Origin: Apibacter mensalis
Lineage (GTDB): Bacteria > Bacteroidota > Bacteroidia > Flavobacteriales > Weeksellaceae
Reading direction: 5' to 3'
NCBI RefSeq assembly: GCF_001418685.1
Contig: NZ_LIVM01000015.1
Coordinates: forward strand, 1 to 59,753
DNA length: 59,753 bases
Shown here piece after piece: positions 1 to 9,412 of the stretch. Numbering within the stretch: the stretch's first letter is position 1; the number at the start of each line of letters is the position of its first letter. The notes beneath the pieces were generated by a model. That model searched no databases and had not been told where the DNA came from. It worked only from the letters and a program-made list of their open reading frames with translations. Made by a program: the position numbers and the translations under genes.

Positions 1-2
1 TG

Positions 3-725
3 AAAGGGGAGGGAGTAGATCCGAATAATCCGACCGAAATACCGGAGATAGTAGTAACAGGCCAACGAATCCCAAGACAAGATGTAGCTACGTTACAACA
101 AATAGAAAAAGAAAGAAGATCAAGAGCAGCCTATAAACATTATACAGATGCCTTTGGAGGAAAACCGTTAATGCATACTCAAGATGTAAAGAACTGGACG
201 TTAGGAGCAATGGGAGTTATTTTCGGACCAATTGCGGCTTATGAAAGCATAGCAGCAGGCTTCTTTAGTTTATCCGGAGTAGGTTCAACTACAGCCGTTT
301 TGGGTAGAGTGGGAACAGATGTAGCCGTACAAACAGCGGCAAACTTAACTACCAATGGCGGAGATTTAGCCAAAGCTATAGGAGACGTCAACTTAACCCA
401 AAGTGGATTAGCAGGCTTTGGAATGAATTATGTAGGCAATGCACTGCTATCTGCAACAACACAAATAACTGTTGGAAACCCTATTAAAACAATATTCAAT
501 GGAACAATGAGTGAAGGAGATTTTGTGACTCAGGCAACCTTAGGCGTAATAGGGGGAGCGGCAGCTACAGGAATCAGTGGTTCACGATTTTTTAAAGGAA
601 CCGTAATCGGCACTTATATGCAAACCAGCGTCCGCTTTGGCCAAACAACAGGAAGCAAAGCCGCAACAGTACTTATGAATGCCCCAGATTATGGAGTAAA
701 TGTAATACAAAATAAATTGGATTAA
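3..725 (+). CDS. C-terminal part of a polymorphic-toxin-like protein (5' end outside window)
   Basis: The reading frame is open from the first bases of the window to the stop at 725, so the visible 240 residues are the C-terminal part of a longer protein; the Met at 171 is internal and I do not take it as the start. The segment EIVVTGQR near the window edge resembles linkers that precede variable C-terminal domains in Bacteroidota Rhs/YD-type proteins. The remainder is rich in Gly, Ala, Thr and Val with several hydrophobic stretches, as in glycine-zipper or membrane-active tails, but I recognise no toxin family. The stretch is visibly richer in G+C than the genes that follow. A small membrane protein begins 13 bases downstream, as an immunity gene would. 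The family assignment is an inference; the open partial frame is directly seen. Confidence 0.5.
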   Translation, partial: KGEGVDPNNPTEIPEIVVTGQRIPRQDVATLQQIEKERRSRAAYKHYTDAFGGKPLMHTQDVKNWTLGAMGVIFGPIAAYESIAAGFFSLSGVGSTTAVLGRVGTDVAVQTAANLTTNGGDLAKAIGDVNLTQSGLAGFGMNYVGNALLSATTQITVGNPIKTIFNGTMSEGDFVTQATLGVIGGAAATGISGSRFFKGTVIGTYMQTSVRFGQTTGSKAATVLMNAPDYGVNVIQNKLD

Positions 726-738
726 GAAAGATACACTA

Positions 739-1149
739 ATGAATAAGTTTTTAAAAACTTTACGCTATTATTTAGTTGAAAAGGAATCAAAATGGAATTA
801 TTTATTTATTATAATACCTTTTATTGGAGTTTTAATATATAATCATATTAAAGTTAGCCCACTTAAATATGGCAATTACACGATCGGATATATAGATCGG
901 ATCTACTGGCCTATAGTAAACCATAAAAAAGTAAGCTATGAATATACCGTAAATGGTAAAGAATACTCTAAAAGTAGTATTTATAATAGTGACAAAAGAC
1001 CTAAAAAAGGACATCGGTATTTAGTTCAATTTTCATTGGAGGATAATAATGTATCAGATATATTTCAAGATATCCCTGTACCGGATAGCATAAAGCAAGC
1101 CCCCCCGGGCGGTTGGAAAGAACGCCCCGAATGGGCAAAACCTAAATAA
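739..1149 (+). CDS. small membrane protein, possible immunity protein
   Basis: A 136-residue protein that I cannot assign to a named family. One clear transmembrane helix lies at about residues 20-37 (hydrophobic run around LFIIIPFIGVLI), followed by a soluble beta-rich region with repeated Tyr and Lys (KKVSYEYTVNGKEY) and a Pro/Gly-rich tail. It starts 13 bases after the toxin-like gene, on the same strand, and the pair ends at a strong terminator. Position, size and membrane anchoring suit an immunity partner or an envelope-bound accessory protein, but nothing in the sequence proves this. It is much more AT-rich than the preceding gene, as is usual for immunity genes beside Rhs-like tips. 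Confidence 0.6.
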   Translation: MNKFLKTLRYYLVEKESKWNYLFIIIPFIGVLIYNHIKVSPLKYGNYTIGYIDRIYWPIVNHKKVSYEYTVNGKEYSKSSIYNSDKRPKKGHRYLVQFSLEDNNVSDIFQDIPVPDSIKQAPPGGWKERPEWAKPK

Positions 1150-1152
1150 AAC

Positions 1153-1178
1153 AAAACCCCGCAACTAGCGGGGTTTTT
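1153..1178 (+). terminator. Rho-independent terminator after the toxin/immunity-like pair
   Basis: Ten-base perfect stem AAAACCCCGC / GCGGGGTTTT with a 5-base loop (AACTA) and a T run, starting 3 bases after the stop codon at 1149. Almost the same hairpin occurs again at 2444-2466. Confidence 0.85.
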
Positions 1179-1821
1179 ACTAGAAATTAATTTCCTAAAA
1201 AAAAGAAAAAATCTTTAAACAAAAAGATAAAAAAATATTTTATATCAAAAAAAAGTACTTTTATCATTATGACCAATTGGATTTCGGAGCGAGAGAAAAA
1301 GCATGCGAAGTTTATTATCGAACAAGGCGGGCTGTCTCGCGAGAGGAATTATATTACTAGTATTTAAATTAAATAAATAACATTAAATTATTAAAGGTAT
1401 TAATAATTTATGAGTTAATTTTTTTCTAATCAATATAAATTTTATCTAGGAAAATTGTATATTTGTACTTTAACTTAAAAAATTTGCTGTATGAACTATA
1501 ATTCTCCATGTAATAAAATAATGTATAAATTTAAATATACTTCTACTTTCATTTACTCCCGAAACAATTTAAATTTTTTCTAAACAATTTTACAAATTAA
1601 AGAGTATAGATAAATCTGAAATAATTAAAAAGGATAAATTTAAAAAAAAGTGATTTAATTTTTTTTAAGGTAGCTTATCTTATTCTATGCTAACTTATAT
1701 ATTATCAAGACACAACAAAATACATTAATAGTTTCACGATAAGTAAAATATAAATTCATTTAAATTCATATCCTTGTAAGGTGATTTCAATATAAAATTT
1801 ATAAATAAAAAACAAAACATT
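1179..1821. other. 643-base AT-rich gap with a degenerate patch, one promoter-like site and a tiny ORF
   Basis: No convincing gene. Bases 1262-1360 form a visibly more GC-rich island that reads in one frame up to a TAG and includes the residues DFGARE, which faintly recall the DxGAR motif of Rhs core repeats; it may be a leftover Rhs cassette end. A perfect TAnnTTTG box (TATATTTG, 1458-1465) lies 25 bases before an ATG at 1491 that opens a 30-codon frame (1491-1583) of no recognisable type. The rest is A/T homopolymer-rich sequence. Confidence 0.4.
1458..1465 (+). promoter_or_regulatory. flavobacterial -7 box TATATTTG
   Basis: Perfect match to the Bacteroidota -7 consensus TAnnTTTG. I do not see a good -33 TTG at the right distance. 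It could start the transcript that carries the 30-codon frame at 1491 and then the exported-protein gene at 1822. Confidence 0.4.
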
Positions 1822-2412
1822 ATGAAAAAGATTTTATTAGTATTAACAGTAACGTTAAGTATACTTTCTTATGGACAATATAATAAAGTTTACAGTCCGG
1901 CAAAAGTGTATTTAAAAAATGGTGAAGTTAAGGAAGGTAAAGCTACAATCAATGATGATAGGGCTAGACTAGGCTTAAATGGGGTAGGATTTGGTATTAA
2001 AAATAAAAATTATATGAAGGAGATTTTGTTTGTGCCTAATAATTCTAAAAGAAAAAAAAGTGAAAAAATAAGTATAGATGAGATAGAAAAAATAGAATTT
2101 GAAATTAGAAAAAAAATGTTTTCAAAAAAAATTCAAACGGTAGTTTATAGACCTGTTCTAATAGAAAATGATGTTCAGATATGTAAGGAAATTGTACCTG
2201 AAAAATTATACGCATCAGCTAAAATTCAAGCTATAGATATGTCACCAAAATTCCCTGGAGATAGTCATCCACAAAGACTAGTGTACTATATTAAAAATGG
2301 AAATATATACGAGAAAACAACTTTGGCATCAATTAAGAATAAATATAATTGCTCAATGGATGATGAAGGAAATCGTGAGGAGAAGATAGCTAAGTGTTTA
2401 CAGGGGAAATAA
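1822..2412 (+). CDS. exported hypothetical protein
   Basis: 196 residues starting with a typical signal peptide (KK followed by a hydrophobic run to about residue 17, cleavage likely near SYG-Q). The mature part is basic and Lys-rich, with a YLKNGEVKEGKA segment of a kind common in Bacteroidota secreted beta-rich proteins, plus three Cys residues (two near the C-terminus) that could form disulfides in the periplasm. I recognise no family or catalytic motif. It stands alone between an AT-rich leader and a terminator almost identical to the one at 1153, so it may be an orphan cassette of the same toxin/immunity region. Function unknown. Confidence 0.65.
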   Translation: MKKILLVLTVTLSILSYGQYNKVYSPAKVYLKNGEVKEGKATINDDRARLGLNGVGFGIKNKNYMKEILFVPNNSKRKKSEKISIDEIEKIEFEIRKKMFSKKIQTVVYRPVLIENDVQICKEIVPEKLYASAKIQAIDMSPKFPGDSHPQRLVYYIKNGNIYEKTTLASIKNKYNCSMDDEGNREEKIAKCLQGK

Positions 2413-2443
2413 TAAATTACAATAAAGTTTAATTATAGATATT

Positions 2444-2466
2444 AAACCCCGCTACTTGCGGGGTTT
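2444..2466 (+). terminator. Rho-independent terminator, twin of the one at 1153
   Basis: Nine-base perfect stem AAACCCCGC / GCGGGGTTT with loop TACTT, followed by GGGCTTTTATTTATT. On the minus strand the same hairpin is followed by TTTAATA, so it may also stop uvrB transcription arriving from the right. Confidence 0.75.
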
Positions 2467-2601
2467 GGGCTTTTATTTATTGTAAGTACATTAGTAATTT
2501 ACAAGTATTTCAATTTATAAAAGATAGGAATGTAAGTATATAATCTATTGTTGATGAGTTTCTTTACTAATTAAATTTTTGTGATTTATATAGTAAAATA
2601 A

Positions 2602-4608
2602 TTATTTGGATATTTTCATTTGATCCTTTAAGGCTTGTATGTCGTCACGAATCTTAGCAGCCGTTAGAAAATCTAAGTTTTTAGCAGCTTTTTCCATTTC
2701 TTTTTGCTTTTTAGAAATGATTTTTTCTAAATCTTTAGATTTATACTGTGGATCATCTTCAGCAACCTTTTTAATTTCATGTTGGGGAACATAAGATTTA
2801 GCTTCAGTTTCCAAATTATTGATAGAAATATTAGTAATTTTTTTCTTTAATGGTTGAGGAGAAATATGATGTTCTAAATTATATTGATTCTGAATTTCCC
2901 TTCTTCTGGCAGTTTCATCAATAGTTTTTTTCATACTATCCGTCATTTTATCCGCATACATAATAACTTTACCATGAATATTTCGGGCTGCTCTACCTGC
3001 TGTCTGGGTCAATGAGCGGTGCGAACGTAAAAAGCCTTCTTTATCGGCATCTAAAACTGCCACTAAAGAAACTTCAGGTAGGTCTAATCCTTCACGCAAT
3101 AAATTAACCCCCACCAAAACATCAAATTTGCCAATTCGCAAATCCTGCATAATTTCTACACGTTCCAGCGTATCAATATCCGAATGGATAAATCGGGTTC
3201 TTATTCCGAATTTGGTAAGATATTTGGTTAACTCTTCGGCCATGCGTTTGGTTAATGTAGTTACCAGCACTCTTTCATCATCTTCAATTCTTTTTTGTAT
3301 TTCAGCCATCAGGTCATCTATCTGATTCAAGGAAGGTCTTACTTCAATTGTAGGATCCAGCAATCCGGTCGGCCGAATAATTTGTTCTATGTATACCCCC
3401 TCACTTTTTTGTAATTCATAATCAGCAGGTGTTGCACTTACATAAATTACCTGGTTTTGCATCTTTTCAAATTCCTCAAATTTAAGCGGACGATTGTCTA
3501 ATGCGGCAGGAAGTCTGAATCCGTGCTCCACTAGCGTTTCCTTTCTGCTTCGATCTCCTCCGTACATGGCATGAACCTGAGGTAATGTAACGTGACTTTC
3601 ATCGATTACCATTAAGTAATCTTCCGGAAAATAGTCCAATAAACAGAAAGGTCTGGTTCCGGGAAGACGACCGTCGAGATATCGAGAATAATTCTCTATT
3701 CCGGAGCAATACCCCAATTCTTTAATCATTTCAAGATCAAATTCGGTTCGTTCTTTTAAACGGTGGGCTTCCAGATTTTTACCTATTTCATTGTAATAAT
3801 CGACTTGCTTACCCAAATCTATCTGAATGTTGCGTATAGCATTATTCAACGTATCCGGAGAAGTCACAAATAAGTTGGCCGGATATATATTTATACTTTC
3901 AATGGAATCGATAACATTATTGGAAACGTAATCTACATTTTCAATACGTTCAATCTCATTACCGAAAAATTGAATCCGTATTCCTGTATCCGAATAAGCA
4001 GGAAAAATATCAACCACATCACCTTTTACTCTAAAATTTCCTCGACCAAAATTGATTTCAGAGCGTGAATATAAGGCATTTACCAAAGATTGCAATAATT
4101 TGGTTTTAGAAATAGTCTGTCCCACTTTTAACGATATCATGTTACTTTTAAATTCTACCGGATTTCCAATACCATATAAACAAGAAACAGATGAAACCAC
4201 CAACACGTCTCTTCTTCCGGAAAGCAGAGCAGAAGTTGCGCTTAAACGTAATTTTTCAAGATTTTCATTAATTGACAAATCTTTCTCTATATATGTATTG
4301 GTTGTAGGCATAAATGCCTCGGGCTGATAGTAATCATAATAAGAAACAAAATATTCCACCGCATTATTAGGGAAAAATTCTTTAAACTCCATATATAGTT
4401 GAGCAGCCAATGTTTTATTGTGTGCCAGGATAATAGTTGGACGTTGAATTTTTTCTACAACATTGGCAATAGTAAAAGTTTTACCGGAACCGGTTACACC
4501 TAATAAGGTTTGATACTTTTCATTTTTTAAAATTCCTTCGGAAAGTGATTCTATAGCTTGGGGCTGATCGCCCGTAGGCTTAAATTGAGAAACTACTTGA
4601 AATTTCAT
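2602..4608 (-). CDS. uvrB: UvrABC excinuclease subunit B
   Basis: 668 residues, the normal length for UvrB, the helicase-like damage-verification subunit of bacterial nucleotide excision repair, which works with UvrA and then UvrC. Visible motifs in order: Walker A GVTGSGKT at residues 37-44; the [13 protein letters not shown] segment of the beta-hairpin that clamps DNA at about 90-105; the DESH Walker B box near residue 337; the helicase VI-type GRAARN motif near 540; and a C-terminal UVR coiled-coil ([19 protein letters not shown]) that binds UvrC. It is a single-gene unit; the next minus-strand gene upstream is 280 bases away. Nothing odd is seen. Confidence 0.97.
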   Translation of the reverse strand: MKFQVVSQFKPTGDQPQAIESLSEGILKNEKYQTLLGVTGSGKTFTIANVVEKIQRPTIILAHNKTLAAQLYMEFKEFFPNNAVEYFVSYYDYYQPEAFMPTTNTYIEKDLSINENLEKLRLSATSALLSGRRDVLVVSSVSCLYGIGNPVEFKSNMISLKVGQTISKTKLLQSLVNALYSRSEINFGRGNFRVKGDVVDIFPAYSDTGIRIQFFGNEIERIENVDYVSNNVIDSIESINIYPANLFVTSPDTLNNAIRNIQIDLGKQVDYYNEIGKNLEAHRLKERTEFDLEMIKELGYCSGIENYSRYLDGRLPGTRPFCLLDYFPEDYLMVIDESHVTLPQVHAMYGGDRSRKETLVEHGFRLPAALDNRPLKFEEFEKMQNQVIYVSATPADYELQKSEGVYIEQIIRPTGLLDPTIEVRPSLNQIDDLMAEIQKRIEDDERVLVTTLTKRMAEELTKYLTKFGIRTRFIHSDIDTLERVEIMQDLRIGKFDVLVGVNLLREGLDLPEVSLVAVLDADKEGFLRSHRSLTQTAGRAARNIHGKVIMYADKMTDSMKKTIDETARRREIQNQYNLEHHISPQPLKKKITNISINNLETEAKSYVPQHEIKKVAEDDPQYKSKDLEKIISKKQKEMEKAAKNLDFLTAAKIRDDIQALKDQMKISK

Positions 4609-4888
4609 ATATTAAAAATATAGTTGTACTATAATAAATGTATATTGACGGCAAGCTTTCTTTATTCAAAAAGTTACATTATAGTATATAATAAAAATAA
4701 GTTTAGGCATTAGCTATCATTGGAAACTTGCGTTCCAAAATTCATTACATTAAAAAATTAATGTTTCTTTACATGTTAAAGAGGATTATAAATTTAGTTT
4801 AAAAAGTCTAAATTTATAAATGATAATCAATTAAATGATTGTAAATTATATAAAATGTTAAAAATAACTTTAAAAGTAGTAAGATAGT

Positions 4889-5509
4889 TTATTTTCGTTT
4901 TACTAATTCATCTCTTAATTTCGCTGCAGTTTCATAATCTTCATTTTCTAATGCTTTTGAAATTAAATCATTAATCTCTGAATCGGTTAGATGGGAAAAG
5001 GAATCTTCAATATCATTAATATTCAATTGATTTTCAATGGTATCCAACGCTCTTTCGAATATTGATTCATTGGGTAATTCATCTTCTTTCATTTCCATAT
5101 AAATTCCGGCTTTCTCCATAATTTCTCTAGTAGCATATACAGGAGCTTCAAAACGCACAGCTAAAGCAATGGCGTCTGAAGTACGAGAATCTATCTCTAT
5201 TTCTTCATCAGTATCCTTATTCTGAAACAAAATATTGGAATAAAAAACTCCGTCTTTTAATTTATATATAAAAACAGCTTTAACTGTAATATGAAAACTT
5301 TTTGCAAAGGTAGTAAATAAATCATGAGTAATAGGTCTCGGAGGAGTAATATCTTTTTCTAAAGCTAAAGCAATGGATTGAGCTTCAAAACTCCCTATAA
5401 TTACAGGAATTTTCCTTTTACCAAAGTCCTCTTCTAAGATAAGAGCATAAGCACTGGTTTGAGTTTGGCTATAAGAAATACCCCTAATATGCAGTCGTAT
5501 TAAATCCAT
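4889..5509 (-). CDS. bifunctional nuclease (DUF151/BFN) family protein with C-terminal UVR motif
   Basis: 206 residues. Residues 1-130 match the bifunctional nuclease (DUF151) fold: KRKIPVIIGSFEAQSIALALE, the RPITHDL segment and the SRTSDAIALAVRFEAPVY motif typical of the family. Residues 170-206 form a UVR motif (LISKALENEDYETAAKLRDEL), the UvrB/UvrC/McsA-type helical hairpin used for protein contacts. This DUF151-UVR combination is a known Bacteroidota arrangement. The role is not settled; DNA- or RNA-related work is suggested by the family name. The 155-base gap on its right separates it from the hemW-murI pair, so it is probably transcribed alone. Confidence 0.9.
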   Translation of the reverse strand: MDLIRLHIRGISYSQTQTSAYALILEEDFGKRKIPVIIGSFEAQSIALALEKDITPPRPITHDLFTTFAKSFHITVKAVFIYKLKDGVFYSNILFQNKDTDEEIEIDSRTSDAIALAVRFEAPVYATREIMEKAGIYMEMKEDELPNESIFERALDTIENQLNINDIEDSFSHLTDSEINDLISKALENEDYETAAKLRDELVKRK

Positions 5510-5665
5510 AAATTAAATATTACTCAATGAAAACATAGTATGTTTAAAAATTATAATGCAATTTACGAATTTTTTTTAGATTTTTCTGTTATGTATTTAT
5601 TTTTAGAGTAAAAGAAGCTATTTTATATATGGATTATAATGATTCATTTTTAAAATGCATCAATT

Positions 5666-6481
5666 TCAAATTGTGTTAAAAATATCTACCACTTTTAGAT
5701 ATATACAAGTTCCAAAAAATTTTTTTGCCATTTTGGAAAAAGTAGGGGTTAAATCGGATACGTAAAATTCATAAAATGGACTTTCAGACGATGAATTCAA
5801 TTTTTTATTCTCAAAGTCTTGTTTTATATAATTGGCAACTATAAGAGGAGAATCAATAACCTGTATTTTATTTAAATAGAAATTTTTTACTTCGTTGATG
5901 ATTAAGGGATAATGAGTACATCCTAAGATTAAAGAATCAATATTTTGAAGTTTTTTGTTCGTTAAGTAAGTTTTAAGAACAAGGGATGAAATTTCATGAT
6001 TATTAAAACCTTCCTCAATAACGGGAACAAGTAGGGGCGTCGCTAATTCGTGAACATTTATATGTGGGTTTAGCTTTTGAATTCTTTTTTTGTAAATATG
6101 TGAAGATATGGTAGACTTAGTAGCTAAAACTCCAACATTTTGATTGAAAGTAAAAGCCACTTTTTCTGCCACCGGTGAAATGACATCATATACAGGAACA
6201 TTATATTTATTGGCTAAAGCGATCACTTCTTTTAAAGAATTGGCTGTAGCAGTGTTGCATGCAATTACAATAGCTTTGCAGTTATTTTCAAGTAAGAAAT
6301 TGGTAATTTTTACCGAATATTCGGTTATCACTTCTTTAGATTTATCTCCATAAGGCAAATGTTTTGAGTCTCCAAAATAAATTATACTTTCATAAGGTAA
6401 TAATCGTTTTATTTCCTTAGCTATAGTAAGCCCTCCCATTCCGGAGTCAAAAATACCAATTGGACGATCTTCTTTTTTCAT
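5666..6481 (-). CDS. murI: glutamate racemase
   Basis: 271 residues, a usual length for glutamate racemase, which makes D-glutamate for peptidoglycan in the cytoplasm. The family signatures are complete: IGIFDSGMGGLT at residues 8-19, YFGDSKHLPYG at about 35-45, the first catalytic Cys in IACNTATAN (C75) and the second in LGCTHYPL near residue 188. It starts 28 bases after hemW ends on the same strand, so the two are probably co-transcribed from the promoter upstream of hemW. Confidence 0.96.
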   Translation of the reverse strand: MKKEDRPIGIFDSGMGGLTIAKEIKRLLPYESIIYFGDSKHLPYGDKSKEVITEYSVKITNFLLENNCKAIVIACNTATANSLKEVIALANKYNVPVYDVISPVAEKVAFTFNQNVGVLATKSTISSHIYKKRIQKLNPHINVHELATPLLVPVIEEGFNNHEISSLVLKTYLTNKKLQNIDSLILGCTHYPLIINEVKNFYLNKIQVIDSPLIVANYIKQDFENKKLNSSSESPFYEFYVSDLTPTFSKMAKKFFGTCIYLKVVDIFNTI

Positions 6482-6509
6482 TGATGCAAAAATAAGTGTT
6501 TATTAATAA

Positions 6510-7643
6510 TTAATCAATGAAAAAAAATTGAGCAATTATTCCGTCTGTAAAAAATAAAGAATCTGGATGAATCGTTACCATTTGATGAGATACCCGTACC
6601 TTATTGGTTTCCTCTAACAATTTTAATTCATTATAAAAATGTTTCATTAAAGAGTATGAAAATTCATTCCTTAATTCTTCTATGTTGATACCCCAAATGG
6701 TGCGAAGTCCCAGCATGATTTTTTCATTGAAACGATCTTTTTCACTAATTACTTCTTCTTCGTAATTTCTCATATTCTTCTCTAATGCTTTTAAATATTT
6801 TATATTATGGGAAATATTCCAACTTCTTTTATCTTTTCCATTATAGGAATGGGCGGAAGGGCCAATGCCCAAATAAGGTTTATTTTTCCAGTAAGAAGTA
6901 TTGTGTTGTGAAAAAAAGTTTACTTTACCAAAATTAGAAAACTCATATTGGATATAGTCATGCTCGATTAATTTTTTTCTAAGCATTTCAAATTGATTCG
7001 CTTGCTTTTCCTCATCGATGGGAGATATTATTTTTTTTCTTATCTGAGCTTCGAAAACTGTTTTAGGTTCAACGGTTAGAGCATACGATGAGATATGCGG
7101 TATATCTAAAGATATAGCCTTTTCAAGAGTGTATAACCATCTTTCATAAGTCGTAGTTTGTGCTCCATAAATCAAATCAATCGTAATGTTATCAAAACCG
7201 ATATCTTTAGCTGATTTAATGCATTGTATTGCTTCATCAGCATTGTGTTTTCGGTTCATAAATTTTATATCGTCGTCTATAAATGATTGAACGCCTATGC
7301 TAAGTCGGTTAACAGGTGTTTGATTTTTAAGGAATTGAAGATACTCTATTGATAAATCGTCTGGATTTGCCTCAAAGGTAACTTCTGAAGTTTCAGAAGT
7401 ATCATAATGTTCATTAATAATATGAAATAAGTATTCTAATTCTTTAAAGTTTAGTATTGAGGGTGTACCCCCTCCAAAATATATAGTCTTAATTGGAGTA
7501 AGTAATTCATTTTTTCTCAAAATTAATTCTTTACCTATAGCATGTACTAACTGTGGTTTATAGTTGAATTGAGTTGAAAAATGAAAATTACAATAATTGC
7601 ATTTTTTTACGCAAAAAGGAATATGGATATAAAGTCCTGACAT
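6510..7643 (-). CDS. hemW: radical SAM heme chaperone HemW (coproporphyrinogen dehydrogenase-like)
   Basis: 377 residues. The N-terminus carries the radical SAM cluster motif CxxxCxxC (C11, C15, C18 in FCVKKCNYCNF), then YFGGGTPS, the GVQSF segment and, around residue 265, the PYLGIGPSAHSY box of the HemN/HemW group. The length and lack of the longer HemN N-terminal extension favour HemW, a heme-binding chaperone that inserts heme into respiratory proteins, over the oxygen-independent coproporphyrinogen oxidase HemN. This fits a genome with cytochrome-b-based nitrate respiration further right. First gene of a likely hemW-murI operon. Confidence 0.9.
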   Translation of the reverse strand: MSGLYIHIPFCVKKCNYCNFHFSTQFNYKPQLVHAIGKELILRKNELLTPIKTIYFGGGTPSILNFKELEYLFHIINEHYDTSETSEVTFEANPDDLSIEYLQFLKNQTPVNRLSIGVQSFIDDDIKFMNRKHNADEAIQCIKSAKDIGFDNITIDLIYGAQTTTYERWLYTLEKAISLDIPHISSYALTVEPKTVFEAQIRKKIISPIDEEKQANQFEMLRKKLIEHDYIQYEFSNFGKVNFFSQHNTSYWKNKPYLGIGPSAHSYNGKDKRSWNISHNIKYLKALEKNMRNYEEEVISEKDRFNEKIMLGLRTIWGINIEELRNEFSYSLMKHFYNELKLLEETNKVRVSHQMVTIHPDSLFFTDGIIAQFFFID

Positions 7644-7656
7644 ATTGAAATCATTG

Positions 7657-7664
7657 CAAAGATA
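7657..7664 (-). promoter_or_regulatory. -7 box TATCTTTG for hemW-murI
   Basis: On the minus strand this reads TATCTTTG, a perfect TAnnTTTG, 14 bases upstream of the hemW start. No convincing -33 TTG is seen. Confidence 0.5.
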
Positions 7665-7954
7665 TTATAACCCGAATAAATGTTGAACTATTTTACTTAA
7701 TTTAACGAGGATTTATAAATACTAGCTTTTGTTCACGGGTGATGATAATAATAATAAATTATAAGTTAGGATAGAATCAACTTAAAAAATCAAATGGTAA
7801 AAAGGTAGGAGAATAAGCAATGTTGAAAATCAATTTTATTAGGTAAATCACGGTAGAAAATCTGTATTAGAAATATTTTAATTTGAGGGCAAAATAAAAG
7901 TAACGTTTAAATATAAAGAAGAACTCAAATGTTTAATAAATTTTTTATAAAAAG
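7665..7954. other. AT-rich gap between hemW and hemD
   Basis: Together with the hairpin to its right this is a gap of about 360 bases. I see no gene, RNA or repeat in it. Confidence 0.6.
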
Positions 7955-7984
7955 AAGCTCAAATTTAATTTCAAATTTGAGCTT
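7955..7984 (-). terminator. terminator after hemD
   Basis: Perfect 12-base inverted repeat AAGCTCAAATTT / AAATTTGAGCTT with a 6-base loop. On the minus strand it lies 19 bases after the hemD stop and is followed by CTTTTTATAAAAAATTT, a U-rich tail. Confidence 0.8.
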
Positions 7985-8002
7985 AACATATTTTTAAAAA
8001 AT

Positions 8003-8740
8003 TTATTGTAAAAAATCATCTAAAGCTTTTGCCATAGATGGGCTTTCTTTAGTCGGTGCAAAAAAGTTAACGGTTAATCCGGCTTCTTCAGCAGCTTGTT
8101 TGGTAGAATGACCAAATATTCCGATACTAATGGAATCTTGCTTAAAATCTTTATAATTATCAAATAAGGATTTGATACCTGAAGGGCTGAAAAATACTAA
8201 AACATCGTATTCTTTAATGTCTTTAATTTGAGAAGCCACGTCACTACTAACAGTGCGGAAAAGTATAGCTCTGGTATAGTCTACACCTGACTTATCTAAT
8301 GCATCAGGAATGTCTTGGTTAAGAACATCAGAACTAGGTAAAAGGTACTTTTCATTCTGGTTCTTCTTTAAAAGAGGAATCATGTCTTCCGCTCCTTTCT
8401 CTCCAAAATAGATTTTTCTCTTTCTATAAACAATATATCTTTGAAGATATAATGCAATAGCTTCTGATTGACAAACATATTTCATTGAATCGGGAACGGT
8501 AAAACGCATTTCATCTGCTAATCTAAAAAAATGATCGATAGCATTACGACTTGTAAATATGATTGCGGTAAAATTAGAAAAATCAATTTTTTGTAATCTT
8601 ACATCTTTTGCATCAGCGCCTTGTACATGAATAAAAGGACAAAAGTCAATTTTTATTTTATGTTTCTTTTCAATGTCAAAATATGGTGAACTATCGCCAG
8701 CAGGCCTAGATAGAGAGATTAAAACGGATTTTATTTTCAT
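8003..8740 (-). CDS. hemD: uroporphyrinogen-III synthase
   Basis: 245 residues with the two-lobed HemD layout: N-terminal SVLISLSRP, the central FTAIIFTSRNAIDHFF segment near residue 60, and FFSPSGIKSLFDNY near 185, which is the repeat of the 'S(R/P)xxI' helix-capping motif in the second lobe. The enzyme closes and isomerises hydroxymethylbilane to uroporphyrinogen III in heme synthesis. It follows the DUF4271 gene by 6 bases and is the last gene of the hemG-aguB-DUF4271-hemD run, which ends at the hairpin at 7955. HemD is poorly conserved, so the call rests partly on its DUF4271 neighbour. Confidence 0.88.
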   Translation of the reverse strand: MKIKSVLISLSRPAGDSSPYFDIEKKHKIKIDFCPFIHVQGADAKDVRLQKIDFSNFTAIIFTSRNAIDHFFRLADEMRFTVPDSMKYVCQSEAIALYLQRYIVYRKRKIYFGEKGAEDMIPLLKKNQNEKYLLPSSDVLNQDIPDALDKSGVDYTRAILFRTVSSDVASQIKDIKEYDVLVFFSPSGIKSLFDNYKDFKQDSISIGIFGHSTKQAAEEAGLTVNFFAPTKESPSMAKALDDFLQ

Positions 8741-8746
8741 AATAAA

Positions 8747-9388
8747 TTAAAATTTATCTCCTAAAAACACTAATTTTAATACATATAGTGCCGGTAAGAT
8801 TTCGAAAGCGCAAAGGTACAAAAATTCATAATAACCAGGAAGCTTTATTTGATTTTTAATGAAGAACATCAGCCAAATCCACTCTGCAATGAGCAAAAGT
8901 GATAGAGTTCCCACAACGATATAAGGTGCATATTGAGTCGATATATTGGTATAATATATGGTAAAACAAAGTGCTATTGTTGTAAATAATTTAATAAACA
9001 AAAAGATAAATCGATTATTATAATTAATCTGATATTCTTTGTTTTTTCCCAATATCAAAAGAAAGCCATTTCCTAAGGTATATGAAGATACTTGATATAT
9101 GGTTAAGATAATAAATAGCGAGATCAATTTAAATATTTCCGTATTGTAAAAGGGAATTATTACCGTAAAAAATGGAAGAAGCGTTAATGACAAGATAATA
9201 GTGTAAACAAAACTGCATATGGCTACATACAGAGTAAAATTTTCATTTTCTGTAGGTACGGAATTAAAACGGAAAATGGGTTCATCTTTAGGAATTAATA
9301 AAAATCTTGAAATAATCAATAATAATAAAGCTCCTAAGAGTATAAAATTTACCAGATCGTCTCCTAAAGGTATTTTTGTTATTTCCAA
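8747..9388 (-). CDS. DUF4271 integral membrane protein
   Basis: 213 residues with about six hydrophobic helices (roughly residues 12-30, 50-75, 85-105, 125-148, 152-175 and 190-210). DUF4271 proteins are a Bacteroidota membrane family often found directly beside hemD, as here with a 6-base gap. The molecular role is unknown; co-occurrence with hemD suggests a link to heme handling but does not show it. The family call rests on length, topology and position. Confidence 0.75.
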   Translation of the reverse strand: MEITKIPLGDDLVNFILLGALLLLIISRFLLIPKDEPIFRFNSVPTENENFTLYVAICSFVYTIILSLTLLPFFTVIIPFYNTEIFKLISLFIILTIYQVSSYTLGNGFLLILGKNKEYQINYNNRFIFLFIKLFTTIALCFTIYYTNISTQYAPYIVVGTLSLLLIAEWIWLMFFIKNQIKLPGYYEFLYLCAFEILPALYVLKLVFLGDKF

Positions 9389-9412
9389 AATTCAGACTAT
9401 TTATTCTATAAA

